Part shown: in pieces, positions 21,724-33,722 of the stretch
How positions within the stretch are numbered: position 1 is the stretch's first letter
How the letters are laid out: every line of letters starts with the position of its first letter
Source: Dipteronia dyeriana
Taxonomy: Eukaryota; Streptophyta; Magnoliopsida; Sapindales; Sapindaceae
DNA length: 64,000 bases
Direction of reading: 5' to 3'
Assembly (NCBI GenBank): GCA_032871835.1
Contig: CM065296.1
Location: 878,001-942,000 of the forward strand
Made by a program: the position numbers and the translations under genes
Notes under the pieces: generated by a model
Seen by the model: the letters and a program-made list of their open reading frames with translations, nothing else
Databases searched by the model: none
Told to the model about the DNA's origin: nothing

Positions 21724-22346
21724 TGTCATAGACGAAAAGATGCCGTTTTAAACAACACCAAGCAAGTCCCGTCATTACCGCTGGTTGGACCGTGGCACAT
21801 GCAAGTTGTCCAGACCGCGGCGCATGCAACGGTGCACCGTTTGGACAGCACCTCGACGTGGACCGCTTGGTATGAATATGCATAAGCTGCAGTATAGAGA
21901 ATAGGTACCTCCTGGAGAATACACGGCAGGGACTGCTGCGTAGACAGTGCACAGATCTTGGCCCCTGAAGCATGCCACTTCTAGAACCAAACGCTGTTGG
22001 GACCGCGGTGGAGATAAGTGCATAGCCAGTGACTTGTGCTGCGGTGAAGAGGAAAATCTTCTTTTCCAGGCAGACTCGATACATGTAAAAAGTGCAAGTG
22101 TGGAGTGTAAATGAATGACATAAATGCATCATCAAAAGTCACACAAAATTATACAATAAAATAGAAATGCATGCAAGTGAGTGCATGCTACTAATTCTCT
22201 TCAAATTAAAAGTATAGTAAAGTAATCTACCTTCCTTAATGCTGAAGATCTTCAATTCCTAATCTATCATTTACGGTATGCATGTGACCCTAAATGTAAT
22301 TTTGTCAACGAAATAAGCCAACAAAAAATGAGACACTTATATTACA
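20769..22346 (-). repeat. LTR of element C, 1578 bp, with GC-rich U3 block and TA-rich promoter
   Basis: In plus coordinates it starts TGAAATTAAC and ends ATATTACA, so it has TG/CA termini. On the minus strand the U3 carries a GC-rich block at about 22040-21770 (GACCGCGGCGCATGC and similar), followed by a (TA)n tract at 21722-21691 that can serve as TATA region. Its right side joins repeat D at 22347. Confidence 0.75.
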
Positions 22347-23850
22347 TTTGTGTTGAATTGTGAGATCCTAAATTTATAAACATTTGTCCTTACAAAATCT
22401 TGACTTTAATAATTCATCACTAATTTTAAAAAATTTATAACTTTCGGGTAACATCAAGAATTCATTAATATGATGGGACTTTAAACAACCTCTATATTAT
22501 TTAATTTTTTTTTTCCTCGTTTGCTCTTAAAAATTATTATGAATTATTATGATTGGGATGTTAAACAACCTCTATATTATTCATTTTTTCATCTTTTGCT
22601 CTCTTGTGAAGTTCAGTAACCGTAAGAACATAGAGTTATGTACATAATCAATGAATGTTTTAGATCATAACTAATATCTTCATCATTCACCCAATATACC
22701 GTTGTGACCACTGGCCAGCCTTAGATATTTATAATATTGCTCATTATCAATTATGAATGGCCTTCCTTTCTTTCAAGAAAAAAAATATATCAATGCCTTC
22801 ATTTAGGTTTTTTTTTTTATTTTTACTTTATTTTTTTTATCAAATACTATAGAAAAAAAAAAGAAAAAAGAAATACTTATCAAATACACATAGAAAAGAA
22901 ATATTTGACAATGCGTGTAAGTTGGTGTCGCCACCACTCTAAATTAATTGAGATCAAATTTTAGAGAATGATAATTGAACCATTCCATTTTAATCATATA
23001 TAATATATATGTACATTTAGTGTTTAATATATATTAGTTTGCCAAGAAATACTCACTCGAAATTCTGTGACTTTGATTAAGGCCACATATACATCATTCA
23101 GATTTTTATTACATTTGTGTTGGCAAACTAGTGTTAGTTTGGTTTGAGAAATAATATAATCAAATTATTAAAATTATTTCATTTTATATTGAGACCTAAT
23201 TACAAGATTACAATATTACATTGGTGTTGAAGTGTGAGATCCTAAATTTATAAACATTTGTCGTTACAAAATCTTGACATTAAGAATTCATCACTAATTT
23301 TAAAAAATTTATAACTTATGGGTAACATCAAGAGTTGATTAATATGATGGGATGTTAAACAACCTCTATATTATTCAAATTTTTTCCTCATTTGCTCGTA
23401 AATATTAATATGACTGAGATGTTAAACAACCTCTATATTTTTTTTTCCTCTTTTGCTCTCTAGTGAGTTTCAGTAACCGTAAGAACATAGAGTTATATAT
23501 ACATAATCAATGAATGTTTTAAATCCTAACCAATATCTACATCATTAACCCAAGATACCACACTGTGACCACTGGCCACCCCTTAGATATTTATAATATT
23601 GCTCATTACCAAATATGAATGGCCTTTCTTTCTAGAAGAAAAATATATCAATGCCTTCATTTAGGTTTTTTTACTTTTATTTTATTTTTATCAAATGCTA
23701 TAGCAAAGAAAAGAAAAGAAACACTTATAAAAAAAAGCATAGAAAAGAAATATATGGCAATATGTGTAAGTTAGTGTCGCCGCCACTCTTAATTAATTGA
23801 AATCAAATTTTCGAGAATGGTAATTGAACTATTCCATTTTAATCATTTAG
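22347..23850 (+). repeat. Unclassified A+T-rich repeat D, two tandem units
   Basis: Two diverged units, about 22347-23000 and 23200-23850, share a long ordered set of motifs: GTGAGATCCTAAATTTATAA, GTTAAACAACCTCTATATT, CAGTAACCGTAAGAACATAG, TTAGATATTTATAATATTGC and TCAAGAATTCATTAATATGA. A 200-bp spacer links them. The same family occurs inverted at 40321-54638, where three other elements have inserted. No frame, termini or target duplication reveals its class. Confidence 0.8.
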
Positions 23851-24350
23851 TGACGCATCAAAAACACAAAAGGAATAAGATCAACATTTGTATTCCGTAA
23901 TAATCTGGAATCCACCAAAAACAAAGAAAAAATGAGCTTTGAATTTTTATTGAATAATACGATAATGAGCCTTTCGGCTTACAACTCTTATTTGAAGTGA
24001 TAAACCTAACCCTAATCCTTGATGGGCAAGGAATGAGGCTAATTAGCAAAACTTACGAAAAATAGAAAAATAGAAAAATAGAGATAATTGCAGAAATAAA
24101 TAATACTAACGACCATAAACAAGCCAGAATTGACGATAGACGGTTATGACTTGTCGAAGTCAACTTATGGCTAAAACGAAACTTTCCTAAAATAGAAAAA
24201 ACAACAATTACGGGGCCTAGACGATGGAATTTGGCTGAAAAAAGATGTGCCACACTACCGTAGGCTGTGATTTGAAAACATCTCGTCGATTCGTTTCAGG
24301 TGAAGTCACTTAGCCTTGAATTTAGGATAATCCCTCAAAACCATGTGATC
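23851..24350. other. Unclassified stretch, possible old LTR remnant
   Basis: No coding frame. A minus-strand run with repeated AAAAATAG motifs (24057-24082), and the general layout at 23880-24260, recall the end of a plant Ty3 LTR, but I cannot prove a boundary or partner. Confidence 0.35.
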
Positions 24351-25284
24351 GAGCCATGATAACACTAAATTTCGAGTCCACCTTCCTATGCTTATTGCGC
24401 AATTCTTGGGTAAAATCAAGTGTTTAATGGTTCAATTAAGTGTTTTTACAGGATTTTGTATTAAGGGCATCATATTGGAGATATGAGTGAAGTAAGGACC
24501 CAAAAGAGCTGAAAATTGGAAACTTGGACAAAAAGACACGAGATGTCACAGTCATGATACGTCGTCATGGAAGGACACGCCATAACAGGTGACAGAAACT
24601 TGTTTTATGAGTCGCCTAAAGTGTCGCTGATCGGAGCGATTTATATACCAATTTGAAGTCCCCATTACCTAGTTTTTGTTCTCATTTTCGAGCATATTTT
24701 GGTATTTAATATGTTTGTAAGCCTTGTTTAGGTACATGTTCTCTACGGAATGTATTTGAGTTTAATTGAAGAGTTTTGGAGGCTAGTTGGACTGAAATGG
24801 AAATGGGTTGTGCAGAACATCCGAATTTCGGGTTCTATATCTTCCTCCTCAAAGTGAACTGGGTTTCATACCACCTATTTTTAGAAAGCCCCAGAATTCT
24901 TCTTTCTATCGGTTTTTACAGATTGCAATTCCGGGTTTTTTAGAGGGAGATATGTTTATTTTCGTAACGGTGCGTAAGACTGGAAACACTACAGTGGCTA
25001 AGAGCTTTATACAAAACACCTATATTTTGGGTACCATATCTCCCTCCTCAGATCGATATACATTTTCTATACCACTTTTTGGAAAGCCCCAGATATCTTC
25101 TTTCTAACGCACTTTATGGATCGTGATTCCAGATTTTCTAGAAGAAGTTATGGTCATTTCCGTAACGGTGCGCGCTGCTGGAAAATACTGACGAAGTAAA
25201 GAATCAAGAGGTGGTGCTGGTGAAGCGCCGCTTGACCAACGCACCCTCACCAGCGTAAAATATCAGTAGGTTGGCACCGATTAA

Positions 25285-25397
25285 GCGCTGGTCGACCAGC
25301 GCACGTACCCAAATTTTCCATTTTCAGCCTCTTTTTGAGGGGGCATTCTTGTCTTTTCACACCCAATTCTTGCCCTAACCTCTGAATACTATAAATA
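25285..25397 (+). promoter_or_regulatory. Perfect 18-bp palindrome and TATA box in element E LTR
   Basis: GCGCTGGTCGACCAGCGC at 25285-25302 is a perfect palindrome, following related GC-rich motifs at 25220-25260. The TATA box CTATAAATA lies at 25389-25397, about 90 bp downstream. A second TATA-like ATTATATATACC occurs at about 27194 in the duplicated promoter unit. Confidence 0.55.
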
Positions 25398-28040
25398 TCC
25401 TATTTTCTCCTTATTCTAGGGAGTTCTCTTCCCCATCTCTCCCCCTAAACACAGCCCCCACACCCTAAAACTGAACCTCTCTTCATCTTCTTCATCTCTT
25501 CCATCTTCTTCACCAAATAAGTGAGTGATTCAAGCTCCCTTTGAGGTTTTTCCTCCATGAGAGCTCACCATACACCTCCATACCACCATTTTACACTTCT
25601 TCCACCCATTTTAGAACCAATTTAAAGGAAATAGGAGTGGTCTTAGGACCAAAACGAGCTAGGAAAGATTTGAAGCATCTTTGGAGGGTTTGTCTTCAAG
25701 GGTTTGCTCATTTTTACTCATTTTCCTTGTATTTTCGTTTCTTTAATGTGTAACCCCGAATTGGGAATTTGTAAACCTTTCACATGTGCTATATATGTAT
25801 TTTTGTACTTAAATTCATTTGGGTTTTATTTTACTTTTGAAATTATAAGTTTTAATGCTCTTATTATGATATGTATGTGTATGCAGGGACGGTTCTGAGA
25901 TTTCAGAGGCCTAAGGCGAACTATAAAATTGAGGCCTCCGAATCCCAACTTTTCATATATGTTAAAATTCAAGAACAATTTTTTCTATTGGTTTGTTGGG
26001 TTTCTGACTTTCGGGTTCCATAATACATAATACATAATACATACAAAATTCTAACAAAACTAAAATAAAAAAAAATGAAAAGAGGTTTTTCGGATTAAAG
26101 AAGGAGGAAAATAGGTGTTAAATTACCTTTTAAAGAAACTACGGTTGATTTCAAGAAAAACGCTTTCAAATTCCAATCCAAGAACTAAAAAACAATTACT
26201 TTCACACCAATTTCCAGTTTCGTAAGATTCACAAGAATAGATCTGCTAAGTGTTAAAGAACTCTAAAAAGATTTCGAATGTTTGACTCTGATATAGTGAA
26301 TTGCAATTTACAATTTGATAATGATTTTGTTTCTTTAATGAGTTTTTTTTTAACACAAAATAACATAAAGGCTGCATATAAATATTTATTTGGTGGGTCT
26401 TTTAAATGATAAGTGACATATGAGTAGTTTTTTTAAAAAAAACTCTACTCGTGTCTAAAGATAGAAATACACGGTAACAAAGAGCTCTAAAAAGATTTCT
26501 AATGTCTGACTCTAATATAGTGAATTTCAATTTGCAATTTGATAATGATTTTGTTTCTTTATTGAGCCATTTTTAAACAAAAATACATATGGGATGCATA
26601 TAAATATTTCTTTTATGGGTCATTTAAGTGATAAGTGATATATGGGCTGTTTTTTTTTTTAAAAAAACTCTACTCGAACCTAAAAATAGAAATACACAGT
26701 AAACTGAATTTGGAGGCCCCTAGAAAACGGGGGCCTTAGGCGGCTGCCTCTTAGGCCTATGCCCAGGGTCGGCACTGTGTGTATGAATGACTTGAAATTG
26801 ATATGTATGCATGATTGGGATTATGAGTAGAGTAATTTAATGTAGGAGTAAATTAATTTAGCTTCTCATGATTGTTTGTATGTTAATAGATGACTAAAAT
26901 GCCATGTATTGATGATTTGAGTGATCGAGGATTTTTTCCCCCAATGAGCGGAAAAGGCTATTTCATGCATTTAGGTGCTAAATTGGATTTGGTTCATTTC
27001 CTTGCACTTAATGGGTCCTTTTAGGACACAATTTCTCTTCCTTGGCCGGATTGGGTGGTTAATTGGTTTAGGAATAATTTCCAAATCAAGAGGATGAACC
27101 CTTAATTCATATTGAATGTACTTAATGTCTTAGCAATTGCATTGAGGGGCAATCTTGCCCTTTCACACCCCACTTCGTGTCCTAACCTCCCTACATTATA
27201 TATACCCCTATTTTCTCACCTCTCAAGACAGAACACAGCCCCCACACCCTAAAATCGAACCTCTCTTCAGCTTCTTCATCTCTTCCATCTTCTTCACCAA
27301 ATAAGTGAGTGATTCAAGCTCCCATGGAAGTTTATCCTCCATGAGAGCTCACCATACACCTCCATACCACCATTTTACACTTTCTCCACCCATTTTAGAA
27401 CCAATTTCAAGGAAATAGGAGTGGTCTTAGGACCAAAACCAAGCTAGGAAATATTTGGAGCATCTTTGGAGGGTTTGTCTTCAAGGGTTTGCTCATTTTT
27501 ACTCATTTTCACTCATTTTCCTTGTATTTTCATTTTTTTAATATGTAACCCCGAATTGGGAATTTGTAAACCTTTCACATGTGCTATATATGTATTTTTG
27601 TACTTAAATTCATTTGGGTTTTGTTTTGCTCTTGGATTTATATGTTTTAATGCTTTTATTACGATATGTATGTATATGAATGACTTGAAATTGATATGTA
27701 TGCATGATTGGGATTAGGAGTAGAGTAATTTAATGTAGGAGTAGATTAATTTAGCTTCCCATGATTGCTTGTATGTTAATAGATGACCAAAATGCCATGT
27801 ATTGATAATTTGAGTGATTAGGAATTTTCCCCCCAAAGAGTGGGAAAGGCTAGTTCATGCATTTAAATCCTAAATTGGCTTTGGTTCATTTCCTTGCACT
27901 TAATGGGTTCTTTTAGGACACAATTACCCTTCCTTGGCCGGATTGGGTGGTGAATTGGTTTAGGGATAATTCCCAAATCAAGAGGATGGACCCTTAATTC
28001 ATATTGAATGTACTTAATGTCTTAGCAATTGCATTGATGC
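25330..28040 (+). repeat. Tandem duplication of U3/R segment in element E LTR
   Basis: Unit 1 is 25330-25883 plus 26778-27146 (interrupted by the MITE) and unit 2 is 27147-28040. Both include ACAGCCCCCACACCCTAAAA, TCACCATACACCTCCATACC, GTAACCCCGAATTGGGAATT and CTTAATGTCTTAGCAATTGC. Only unit 1 holds the MITE, so the MITE is younger than the duplication or unit 2 was copied from an empty allele. Confidence 0.88.
25884..26777. mobile_element. hAT-type MITE, 894 bp
   Basis: The ends read CAGGGACGG...AGGCCTAAGGCG and, inverted at the right end, CAGTGCCGACCC...AGGCCTAAGAGGC, imperfect hAT-type terminal inverted repeats. A perfect 8-bp target duplication TGTGTATG flanks it (25876-25883 and 26778-26785). 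An internal direct duplication of about 230 bp (starting near 26255 and 26485, with GATAATGATTTTGTTTCTTT) fills the centre. No transposase frame is present, so it depends on a helper. Confidence 0.93.
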
Positions 28041-28149
28041 ACATTAGTGTTAGGTGATCATATTTTCCATTTGTATTCATCCATTTTATGGAGTCTAGAA
28101 AGATTAGGAGAGAGCTCTCTCTTGTTGAGGGGGTTGTGCATTCATGATA

Positions 28150-28290
28150 TTGGAAAACGCGGTAGTCGTCCAGTGGTGAAGACATCTCGGATTGACACCT
28201 GAGAAAACCCGGTGTTCGATTCCCTATTACGGATGAGGGGTCTCCTTTCTATCTATTTTGTATTTCTTTTCTTGTATCTTTGTCTCTTTT
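28150..28290 (+). mobile_element. SINE-like tRNA-derived tract in element E LTR
   Basis: An A-box-like GTAGTCGTCCAGTGGTGAAG and a B-box GGTGTTCGATTCCC are spaced about as in a tRNA and resemble tRNA-Asp. A T-rich tail (TTTTGTATTTCTTTTCTTG) follows. No convincing target duplication is seen, so it may be an old insertion or a native part of the LTR. Confidence 0.42.
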
Positions 28291-29025
28291 TTGATCTGTA
28301 CTTTCATTCATCAGGAATTTGATATAAACCCAGTACTGGTGCCTATTTTGTTGCATATGCTTGTTATTGGTTGAGTGACCCTCCGAAATGCATAAAGCCT
28401 TGAGTGGTAAGCCACCCCTTCATTGAACCTAGGTTGTGTGTCATGGACCGAGTGGTGAAGCACTCAATGTGCATTTAGTAGATTGGCTACTACGTGTAGA
28501 GCATTGCGCGGTTTGGCACGTATTGTCGCTACATGTGTCTCATTATTCTTAATGAACCAAGTGCAGTTCGGAAAACCATCGATAGATAGGTTGTTGGTGC
28601 ATTTTGGTATAGTCAATTGTCGCTGGAGTGAGGGCAATTCGCGAGGATTAAGTGAGCACGACATTCATCCTTGACTATGCATGTTGTATGAAATTATGTG
28701 ATTGCTATGGTGGAGTCATTTTCTTAGTGTAACCATTTACATTCCATATCACTCCATTCTATCCTATCATTGTACATATTGTTTATTTTTGTATTTTGTT
28801 AGGTTAGTTTATCATTTACTTTTTAACATATTCTTTCTCGTAGGTAACACATGAGTCTGCTCGGAGTGTTGTAATAATAGCTAGAACTAGAAACGGTCGG
28901 TGAATCCCACCTCTTTGTGGAACGATCCTTGCTTGTCGTTGTGTTAGTCTCTCTGACTTGCACGCTTGCGAGACCGAACTTAAATGTTCATATTTGACGA
29001 CACTGCAACGACGTGTCTGTCAAAT

Positions 29026-29042
29026 TGGCGCCGATGCCGGGG
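29026..29042 (+). other. Primer binding site, element E (tRNA-Asp type)
   Basis: TGGCGCCGATGCCGGGG lies three bases after the LTR end. One base differs from the canonical Athila-type site. Confidence 0.88.
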
Positions 29043-29154
29043 TTGAGCGGAAAGTTGATATTGATACTAGTTGGTTTGTTACTAATTTGAACGTTTTCTT
29101 TTATTTCTTAATTTAGACTTCGTTTGTTCTTCTTTTCAAACAGTCTACTCTTGT

Positions 29155-29985
29155 ATGCATCATAGTACAAGAAGTAGCAACTTACGGGAATTGAGGTTCG
29201 ATCCAGATATCGAGGGAACAACCATGAGAAACAGAAGGAATCGAAGACGAGCCATAGACAGGGATCCGATGAATCAAGACCCGAATCTGGTTACGGCTCA
29301 GGAGGGGAAAAATGTGCAAAATGAGCATAATGGGGTAGATGTTAGAGCCATGAGAGACTACATCATGCCTAGGGTGGATCAAAACATGTCTCCAATCCAA
29401 CTGCCGACGATAGCAGCAAACAACTTTGAAATCAATGGGCATGTATTTCAGATGTTGACCATGATAGGATAGTTTGGTGGAATGCCCAATGAAGACCCAA
29501 ATGGACATTTGAGGAATTTCGATCAAATATGTTCCACATTACGAATTAATGAAGCTACTGACTATGCAATCTGTTTAAGGATCTTCCCGCTTCCGTTAAA
29601 GAATCGAGCCAAGGCTTGGTATGATTCATTGGCTCCGGCATCAATTGCATTATGGGATGTCTTGGCTCAAGCTTTTCTCAACAAATATTTCCCACCGGGG
29701 TGAGCAACTCAATTAATTAATGAAATACATGAGTTTTCTCAATTCGAGTTGGAATCACTGTACGAGGTATGGGAAAGATACAAGGAGTTGTTGAGGAAAT
29801 GTCATTGTCATGGGATGCTGAAATGGTCAGTTATAAAGAAATTCCACCGGGGTATGAACTTAAACACTCGCTAATTTATGGATGCTTCGATGGGTGGTTC
29901 TTTGATGAACAAGCAAGTGGATGAGACATATGATTTGATTGAAGAAATGTTAGTTGCATATAGCCTTTGGGGGGAGAACCAGAAA
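29155..29985 (+). pseudogene. gag: Element E gag, broken
   Basis: The ATG at 29155 gives MHHSTRSSNLRELRFDPDIE and an Arg-rich segment. The Retrotrans_gag core follows: GHLRNFDQICSTLRINEATD, FPLPLKNRAKAWYDSLAPAS, AFLNKYFPPG, YEVWERYKELLRKCHCHGML. It continues to GGSLMNKQVDETYDLIEEML. Stops occur at about 29470, 29701 and 29871. The frame is cut at about 29985 by an LTR-like insertion; the gag C-terminus resumes at 31017. Confidence 0.88.
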
Positions 29986-31016
29986 TCTAAAAAGAACCTT
30001 ATCTTTAGAACTACCATTACATCACAAAACCAACCTTGAAGAAAATCAACCAAGCCACCAACTTTCCCAAAATATCCAAACATCTACCATACCCACTACA
30101 CACATCCACCTTCATTTCATATTTCTAAAGCAAAAAAGAAAGTTGACGAGTGCTTGAAGGAGAAGAAGAATCAACACTAGAGAAGGCTCCCAATATAGTT
30201 TTCTCTAATATCTTTCTCTTTTATCCTTGTGTAGAGCCATGTCTTTAATTTCATATATGTTGTATATGGCTCTAATTTGTAGTATGAACTAATTGTCCTT
30301 TGCTAAGGCTTGATGAAACCAAACCCTCTAATTTAATGTTATAGACTTTTTATTTTGCCCATGTATACTTGTATCTTGTATGGATATTTTTGAGTGATTA
30401 ATGCTTTCATAAGATTGATCAACTTGTGATTGATTTATTGTTGGGTGTTATGAACCGAGGGGTGACACACTCCACATGTTTGATAAAATGTCCTCTATAT
30501 ACGACTAGTAAGGTAGAGATACGCGTGGCTAGTGTATAGTACCTTATTTGTGTACCGAGCTCTTAATGAATTCATGCATAGATTCTAAAGTCATCGAGAG
30601 ATAGGTTTTGGGTATGCTTGGATGTAATTTCTAGTGCTCGAGAGAGATTAGGGATTATTAATGGGTGCACGGGTATACATTTCACAATTGCATAATTTGG
30701 GTATTTAAGTTAGTCTTGGGTTCGAGATAGAAGGGGGTGAGGTGGATTCTAGGCCTTAGCATTCATTATCACATATTTGCATTCAATATAAAATTGTTCG
30801 TGTTTATTTTCTCATTTTTAGATAAAACTTGTTTAGTAGTAATTTAGAATAGCTAGAGTCACAAAAATCACATTTTCTAAATCATTGTTCAAATAGTAGC
30901 TAACTCGATCAATTTCAGTATTCAACTCCTCAATCACCGTGGGAACGAACTTTACTTATTATTGTATTACACTCCGGCCTCGTACACTTGTGAGCGCCCA
31001 CTTTTGGAGCGAGTCA
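29986..31016 (+). repeat. LTR-like insertion in element E gag (candidate solo LTR)
   Basis: About 1 kb of non-coding DNA separates two parts of gag. Its right end has an Athila-type U5 signature, CCGTGGGAACGAACTTTACT then TTGTGAGCGCCCACTTTTGG, and ends CA at 31016. A TATA-like and CT-rich region lies in the left part. No TG start or target duplication is obvious at the left junction, so it may be 5' truncated. Confidence 0.6.
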
Positions 31017-31735
31017 ATGGTCCAATCCTAACAATACTTTGAACAACCAATCAAATACTCAAGGAGGTCATCAAGGTGGTTACAATAGGGGAAGTTACCA
31101 AGGTCAATGATCAATTGGGCAGTAGTGGAACAATTTAGGAAATGGGGACATGACTTCTTATTAACCAAGGAAGCCTTATTTGGAGGATCTAGTTACCAGC
31201 CTTGCTCAGAGTTCACAATAGATAGATCTAAACTTGAACAATTTCATTCAAGCAATAGGGCAAAGGTTCACCAACTTAAAGGCATCGGTGAAGAAGTTGG
31301 AGACACAATTAGAGCAAGTAGCTGACATAATTCCCAGGAATGAGCCGGGTAGACTTCCTAGCCATTCAGGGGGATCGTGGAAGATGTGTTGGTACATGTT
31401 GATAAGTTGATCATTCCGACAGACTTTGTAGTATTAGACATGGATGATGTTAGTGGGGAAACTAACATGAGACTGATTCTATTAGGTAAACCGTTTATGG
31501 CCACAACCAAGACTATCATTGATGTGTATAATGGAAAACTTACCATGACAATTCTAGATGAGACAGTTGAGTTCAAGCTCTTTGATGCACTATCTTATCC
31601 ATCCGGAGCCGATGATTATTCATTCGTTGATGTGTTAGATCAGAGAATTGATGGTGTGTTCAGAGATTTGGAAGAATTGTTGTATTGAGATTGGGAAGGT
31701 CAGGGCAAGGTGGAAGAAGACATTTCTGACTTTAT
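31017..31735 (+). pseudogene. Element E gag tail fused to protease C-terminal half
   Basis: The frame reads SNPNNTLNNQSNTQGGHQGG and a helical gag tail (FIQAIGQRFTNLKASVKKLE). After RLPSH the sequence jumps to IVEDVLVHVDKLIIPTDFVV and LILLGKPFMATTKTIIDVYN, the second half of the retropepsin. The DSGA active site and the linker are missing, so a large deletion joined the two at about 31365. A TGA follows at about 31686. Confidence 0.82.
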
Positions 31736-32131
31736 TAAAGATTGTGGTAGTAATGAAGAGTTCGAGGAAATTGTGGTGTCAAATGTTAGTATTGCAAGGG
31801 GACCACCACTTTGAAGTACGCATTCTTAGGCGAAGATGAGACATATCCGGTGATTGTTACTTTAGAGTTGACTTATAGTGAAGAAGAAAGGCTCTTTGAA
31901 GTGTTATAGAGGCACAAATCAACTATCGGATGGTCTAATAAAGAAATTAGAGGGATTAGTCTGACTATTTGCATGCACAAGATTTTTCTGGAAGATGATG
32001 CCAAATCTACAAGGGAAGCACAGAGGCGGTTGAATCCAATCATGAAGAAAGTTGTGAAGATTGAGGTCCTGAAGCTTCTAGATGTGGGAATCATATATCC
32101 TATTTTAGACAGTAAGTGGGTCAGCCCTATC
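31736..32131 (+). pseudogene. pol: Element E reverse transcriptase, 5' part, cut by copia F
   Basis: The frame contains YAFLGEDETYPVIVTLELTY, then GISLTICMHKIFLEDDAKST, then REAQRRLNPIMKKVVKIEVL and DVGIIYPILDSKWVSPI, the RT N-terminal region. The frame runs into CTATC, the target duplication of element F. It continues at 38242 with HGVPKK, so the two halves were once contiguous. Confidence 0.88.
32127..32131. other. Left target site duplication of copia F (CTATC)
   Basis: CTATC occurs here and at 38242-38246, exactly flanking the TG/CA-type termini of element F. Five bases is the normal copia duplication. Confidence 0.93.
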
Positions 32132-33709
32132 TAAAACAAATATTATGGTGTATAATATTAATCTAGGGGGGGTGAATGGATTTTAAATAAATTGTACCCA
32201 ATTTTCGTTAAAGGTCAAGTTGACAAAAATGCCCCTATCTAGTTACAAAAATACCACAAGTATAATAAATGCGGAAATAGTAAAGACACTTGAGATATAC
32301 GTGGAAACCCTCAAAATGGGAAAAACCACGGGCTGATGAGTGCGCCACACTAGAACCTCGAATCCACTAATGGCAAAGGAATTACAACCTAATACGGGTT
32401 TAATCCACTACCACTACCTAATCCCGGTATAAGTGAACCTAGTCCATCTTGCTTGCGATTTAAGCTACCTACTCCCAGAAGCAACACAAGTCTTACTTCT
32501 CAATGAAGAGATAAAATGTCCTAAGTGAATATATGATGATATTCAATGAACAAACAAGGCTAGGAAACCCTATATGCTTATCTAGGATAATGAGATGACA
32601 ATTAATGCAATCCTAGATATCAAGAGCTAAATGAAATGTTCAAGAAGCTTAGCTAAACATAGATCAAACAATCCTATGAAGCTATCACAATACAACACTC
32701 AATCATGGCATCACAACAATCTCTAATTTGTATCTAGAAAATGTTCTAAGAGCATACAAATAATTAAAGAGAAGGCTTAGAAAGTAAAACACTTAACTTG
32801 TAAGAAGATAGTGAAGAACTTACCAAGCAAGATATGATGAAGCAAACCTTTCCATTGATGCACTCTAAATGAACTTAGATGATGCAAGATGAAGTTTTTA
32901 TGCATATGGGAATGCTTTGAGTGATTAAAAATGAGTTCTTGGAAGAGTTTTTCCTTTGAAATATGTTCTAAGGAAAATATGCGATATTATGAACTCATAC
33001 ACGACCTTAAACCAAAGAGTTATATATATATGAGATCCAAACAAAGTGAGGTCGTTTTGAAAAAAAAACGTTCCAGCTTCCTCTATGTGCGCCGGTGAAG
33101 TGCGCTAGTCGAGTAGCGCACCACCAGCGCACAACCTAATTTTACAATAGGCACTGGACGAGTGGTGCATCCCAGTGGCGCAACACATGCGTAAATCCTT
33201 TGGAATGTTTGCGCTGGTGAGGCTACGCTAGTCGAGTAGCACACCACCAGCGCATGCCCACTTTTTTCAACTGTGCGCGGGTGCAACAGCGTAGCTCAGT
33301 GGCGCAACACATGCGACGATCCACTGGAATGTTGCGCTGGTCGAGTAGCGCACCACCAGCGCAAAGCCTATTTTCAACACACAAAATCAATAAGTTTAAG
33401 AGTGATGAAAAATGCATCATATTCTAATGCCTAGCATGACATAAAACTTTGATTACAAGATGCACATTTATTAAACAAGAGTCAGTTAAACCAAAATGCA
33501 CACAAGTATAAACACTCAACATATGTGAATAAGAGTTATGCATGAATATGTGAGTGTGTGCAACTAACTCTTCAAAGCAAGTAAGCACAAGAATTTTACC
33601 TTCGGTGCTTCTCCTCTTGAGGTCTTGAGAGCCTAAGCTACCCTTACATAATACCCCAAACATGTGATTTGTTCACGAAATAAGTCAATCAACAATTGAG
33701 TACTTTACA
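32132..33709 (-). repeat. 3' LTR of copia F (left)
   Basis: In plus coordinates it starts TAAAACAAAT (TG mutated to TA) and ends TACTTTACA. On the minus strand, U3 has a GC-rich block at 33370-33090 including GTGCGCTAGTCGAGTAGCGC (inverted arms GTGCGCTA/TAGCGCAC at 33100-33121). It is followed by a TA-rich TATA region at about 33033-33020. Confidence 0.93.
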
Positions 33710-33722
33710 ATCTCTCCCTTTG
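33710..33722 (-). other. Polypurine tract, copia F
   Basis: The minus-strand CCAAAGGGAGAGAT directly precedes the LTR start TGTAAAGTAC. It is the usual SIRE-type PPT form. Confidence 0.88.

Larger units (their letters stand above)
20541..22346 (-). mobile_element. Truncated SIRE-like copia element C (5' LTR, PBS and start of leader)
   Basis: A 1578-bp LTR (20769-22346) is followed on the minus strand by a copia PBS and about 200 bp of internal DNA, then unrelated sequence. No gag or pol follows, so the element is truncated on its left side. Landmarks match the LTRs of element F: a GTGGAAACC...GGGAAAAACCA block, a GC-rich U3 block, a TA-rich TATA region and a TTACA terminus. LTR length is identical to the left LTR of F (1578 bp), although the sequences are clearly diverged. 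Confidence 0.75.
24350..29022 (+). repeat. 5' LTR of element E with internal tandem duplication
   Basis: The inner end is firm: ...GTGTCTGTCA at 29021-29022, then the PBS. U5 has GTGGAACGATCC and CGCTTGCGAGACCG, typical of this LTR class. A segment of about 900 bp including TATA and leader is tandemly duplicated (25330-25883 plus 26778-27146, then 27147-28040). With the MITE and SINE-like tract added, the LTR is unusually long. The left boundary near 24350 is a guess, as no partner LTR is present. Confidence 0.65.

Noticed and set aside
21632..22135. A minus-strand frame of 167 codons in element C LTR
   Set aside because: It spans the GC-rich U3 block and the TA tract of an LTR. The predicted peptide has no known motif and ends in a run of Tyr-Ile from the TA repeat.
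24808..25107. A 99-codon plus-strand frame in element E LTR
   Set aside because: It lies in U3, contains two similar halves (LPPQSELGF and SPSSDRYTF regions) from a local DNA duplication, and no domain is seen. I treat it as LTR sequence.
28464..28674. Overlapping frames of about 65 codons in the element E LTR
   Set aside because: They lie inside the LTR between the SINE-like tract and U5 and show no motif.
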